The position numbers and the translations under genes were made by a program. Of a stretch of 64,000 bases of DNA, positions 61,450 to 64,000 are shown one piece after another (the stretch's first letter is position 1; the number at the start of each line of letters is the position of its first letter). Source of the stretch: Typhlomys cinereus. Taxonomy: Eukaryota; Chordata; Mammalia; Rodentia; Platacanthomyidae. The stretch covers positions 10,559,085-10,623,084 of the forward strand of contig JALPQD010000006.1 in NCBI GenBank assembly GCA_023101885.1, given 5' to 3'. The notes beneath the pieces were generated by a model. It saw nothing but the letters and a program-made list of their open reading frames with translations. It searched no databases and was not told the origin of the DNA.

Positions 61450-62254
61450 GTAAGTAATGATCATGTTGTTCCTGTCCTGTTAGAGTTCAAAGCTAGCATG
61501 CCTATTAAAATACCATCCAATTTCCAAAAAGGTTCATTTTATTCATTTGATTTGAGTGTCTGCACTGTGATTTGGTAAAGTCCTTGAGTTTGTTTCCTCT
61601 CAGACATAATCTAAGAATTATGTCTGAATAATTTCAAGTATTCAATTTTGATGAAAACTAGTGACCATGCAGAGACATCACAGAGCATCATGGGGAATTT
61701 ATTTTGTAATCAAATGCCAGCTGTGGCCTAAGTGAAGCCAGAAGGAAAGGTAAAGACAAGGATGCTTTGGGCAGCATTTTTTTATTCTTGCTTTCATGAG
61801 GCATATGGTCAAATGCCACTTCATTTTGCTGTGTCCCTTCCCTGATTCCCAGTCAGTGCTGAACCTTGAGGTTTATTTTTGTTTTGTTTAATTCTCTATC
61901 CATATATTCCTATTCTTTCCAAGCCTTGTCATTTTATGAGAGAGCCCTGAAGATCACAGCTGTGTCCTTTGCCATTGATCTTAACAGCTACAAGTCCAAA
62001 TTTCAAACCCTGAAGCTGCTCACAGTCCCTGTTGTTAATAGTTTTGTAGTTAGGATCTACCCCTCCTCTTGTCGGGTATCGTGAGCAACCACTGACAGGA
62101 CTTGATAAGTTGCTTACCTTTCTGTTCATTTCCTTGTTGGGTAGTGAATTGGGAATGTAGATTTTATGAATTCTCTTTTCGTTTGCTTTTTACCAAAAAA
62201 GACGTGGAAAATGTAAACAGTTTCCTCTAACATAAGCAATGTTTGAATTTTTAG
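61450..62254 (+). other. NECTIN3: Last NECTIN3 beta intron
   Basis: 805 bases, gtaagt donor and ttttag acceptor. No repeat is recognised. Confidence 0.8.
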
Positions 62255-62419
62255 AATGGCCTAAATATCAGGAGATTTGACCCAGTGCGAGGAGACGGGA
62301 TTCAGGAGATGTACCCCCTTTACAATCGGATGTGCTGCCAGGAGCGGAGCCCTTGCAAACATCAGCGGAACCACAACCCTGAGAGACTCTACGTCAACCC
62401 ACGAGAACATTATGTGTGA
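62255..62419 (+). CDS. NECTIN3: Nectin-3 beta-type terminal coding exon with afadin PDZ ligand
   Basis: It encodes 54 residues and a TGA stop: N-G-L-N-I-R-R-F-D-P, G-I-Q-E-M-Y-P-L-Y-N-R-M, a cysteine pair C-C-Q-E-R-S, and the end L-Y-V-N-P-R-E-H-Y-V. The last four residues fit the E-x-Y-V ligand of the afadin PDZ domain, as in the alpha tail. The acceptor gaatttttag is T-rich but short. From memory the human counterpart is about five residues longer near F-D, where an acidic stretch precedes P-V; here the exon lacks those 15 bases in frame. The exon is GC-rich compared with its flanks. The frame 62277-62459 in another phase is a shadow. Confidence 0.9.
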   Translation, partial: NGLNIRRFDPVRGDGIQEMYPLYNRMCCQERSPCKHQRNHNPERLYVNPREHYV

Positions 62420-64000
62420 CCTTCCTCTTGTTCCAGGGGGGATTCTGAAAAATGTTTAATTAGACTGGGGAGAGAAACTGAGGCCTAGACACAATCTCAG
62501 TCAAAGTGTTGAACTCCTGATGGGTGACTTGGAGCTAATCACAGATTTCTTTCCTACATTAAGGGTCTCTTAGCCACCAGCTGTGTTTGTGAACTTGCCT
62601 GTAGCTTCGTGTGGTTCTGTAACACTGGCGTTTAACTACTAACATCCGGCCTATGCTGGCACGTTCATTTGAAAGCACAACATCTGTCTGTGATGTCTGC
62701 AGTGATCCTTCAACAGGAAAGGCCCAGCTGGTAGCATGAGCCTCACTGAGTCTCAGGCAAGCCAGCCTGCTCATCTGTAATTCAAGCAGGCAGAAAAAAA
62801 TGAGCTCAGAATCCATTTCACTAATTATTTACCGGGGATTTAGATTTCCCTGACATGCTTAATACAGTTACATTACCTGTCTACAAACAGAGGCCCGAGG
62901 AGAGAGGCAGACTTTCCCTCTCTAAATGATAACAGCAATCAACTGGAGCCTTTGAAGCCTGTGGGAGACTATGTTACCATGATGCGTGTTCCTGAACCTT
63001 AGGGGTCTGCAGCACCCTGTGTGTGCAGCCTTTTCTGACCGCTCTCAGTTGACTGTGGTTCAAGATGCTTCTGCTCTGTCCTGTTGCTTTCTCCTGTTCC
63101 TCACTAGCCAGAGCAGCCTGCTCCTCACTGGGCGAACTCTGAAAATCCTTGCCTAACCAGGTGCAGTATCTTTCACCTTTCCCTTCTTTTCTCTTGTACG
63201 TGACAAGCTCAACTTTCACTTCTGAAATTCTTCCAGACCAATCTTAGTTCACATGGGCTTTAACTACACTCATCCACATTCTTCAAGCGACTTCTCTCTA
63301 CTATGACTTATCTACCTCAGAAAAGCCTGCTGGAAAATCGCCATGAAACAACTCCTGGTCTTAAAAGCCAGATGGGAAATTTGAAAACATTTTTTTTTCC
63401 TTTGTAAAGCTACTTCAGTGTGGCAGGTATGCTAAAACCACACGTCTGTGCCTTTCATCCCCTGCTTTAAAGCCCAACAAAACTGAGAAGATGATACGAA
63501 GCACATAATCCCGGCACCTCTCTGCCGAGGCAAATGGCAACAACGAGATGTCCTTATGGATCTTTCTTGAGTCTCATCTTCTCTGCCAGCTTTCCATCCC
63601 TGATGGTGACAGGACTGGCAGAGGGACTTGCAGTGGGATAACTAGAGGCAGAGATCACTGGTACACATGTCTAGTGCTCTGCCTCACATCTAAGGAAACA
63701 ACTTTCCTGTGTGAACTGGACAATGTGATTAATAGTGGTTCGTTACATAGAAAGAAAGTGGCATAAACGTCAGAACATACGCCACACATTTGCACCCTAT
63801 GCTGTAGGTGGAGACGAGATCATTAGTAGATTTCTAATGAGATGCCAAAGGTGCTTCATGATCCCTGCTCTACTGGTTTTTGTTCTTGTTGGCTTCATTT
63901 CCCTCTGCCAGGTTTTGTCAGACAAGTCATATAGATTGTTCTACAGGAAACATAACCCCCTCTCCGCTTCCCCTGTGGAGGTCAACAGTTCTGGGAAAAA
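62420..64000 (+). other. NECTIN3: Beta-isoform 3' UTR, running off the window
   Basis: Non-coding sequence after the beta stop, without SINEs and with no AATAAA hexamer that I can find up to the window end, so the transcript end probably lies beyond. Open frames on the minus strand (62559-62816, 62974-63219) and plus (63548-63766) have no recognisable protein. Confidence 0.55.

Noticed and set aside
1..64000. CRISPR arrays, operons, phage or plasmid features
   Set aside because: Spliced exons, SINEs and L1 ends identify the window as mammalian nuclear DNA; all direct repeats seen are microsatellites or target-site duplications.

Overview
The window reads as nuclear DNA of a mammal, and the repeats point to a rodent. 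It is AT-rich and intron-dominated, with short coding islands bounded by GT/AG splice sites. It carries tRNA-derived SINEs of the B2 type, degraded B1- and ID-like SINEs, truncated L1 3' ends and many simple repeats. The abundant B2-like SINE does not look like the common mouse/rat B2, so a rodent outside Mus/Rattus is likely (a dipodoid such as a jerboa or jumping mouse is a guess). I see no bacterial, plasmid or phage features.

The only gene I can support is the 3' part of NECTIN3 (nectin-3, formerly PVRL3), on the plus strand. It encodes an immunoglobulin-superfamily adhesion molecule of adherens junctions. The signal-peptide and first Ig (V-type) exons lie upstream of the window. Exon 1301-1600 encodes the second Ig domain; exons 4978-5095 and 6705-6856 together encode the third. 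The transcript then has a choice. The donor at 6857 can join a terminal exon at 12296-12879, which gives the alpha-type transmembrane segment and cytoplasmic tail ending R-E-W-Y-V. It can instead skip to exons 23618-23756, 24227-24311, 61387-61449 and 62255-62419, which give a different transmembrane segment and tail ending R-E-H-Y-V (beta-type). All junction phases agree, and both tails end in the E-x-Y-V ligand that binds the PDZ domain of afadin. The two forms share an ectodomain and differ in membrane anchor and cytoplasmic tail.

Layout: 1-620 is an antisense L1 fragment in the upstream intron; 1.3-6.9 kb holds ectodomain exons; 6.9-12.3 kb is a repeat-poor intron; 12.3-12.9 kb is the alpha coding exon; 12.9 to about 16.5 or 18.8 kb is probably alpha 3' UTR with several AATAAA signals; 23.6-24.3 kb holds the first two beta exons; 24.3-61.4 kb is a 37-kb intron filled with SINEs, L1 ends, old LTR/DNA-type repeats and microsatellites; 61.4-62.4 kb holds the last two beta exons; 62.4-64.0 kb is beta 3' UTR running off the window.

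I did not find an undescribed gene system. The points most worth a second look are the alternative-terminus design of the gene, a shortened beta tail, two young CpG-rich SINE copies in opposite orientation inside one intron, a young L1 3' end with a perfect target-site duplication, and two unexplained GC-rich blocks in the beta intron.
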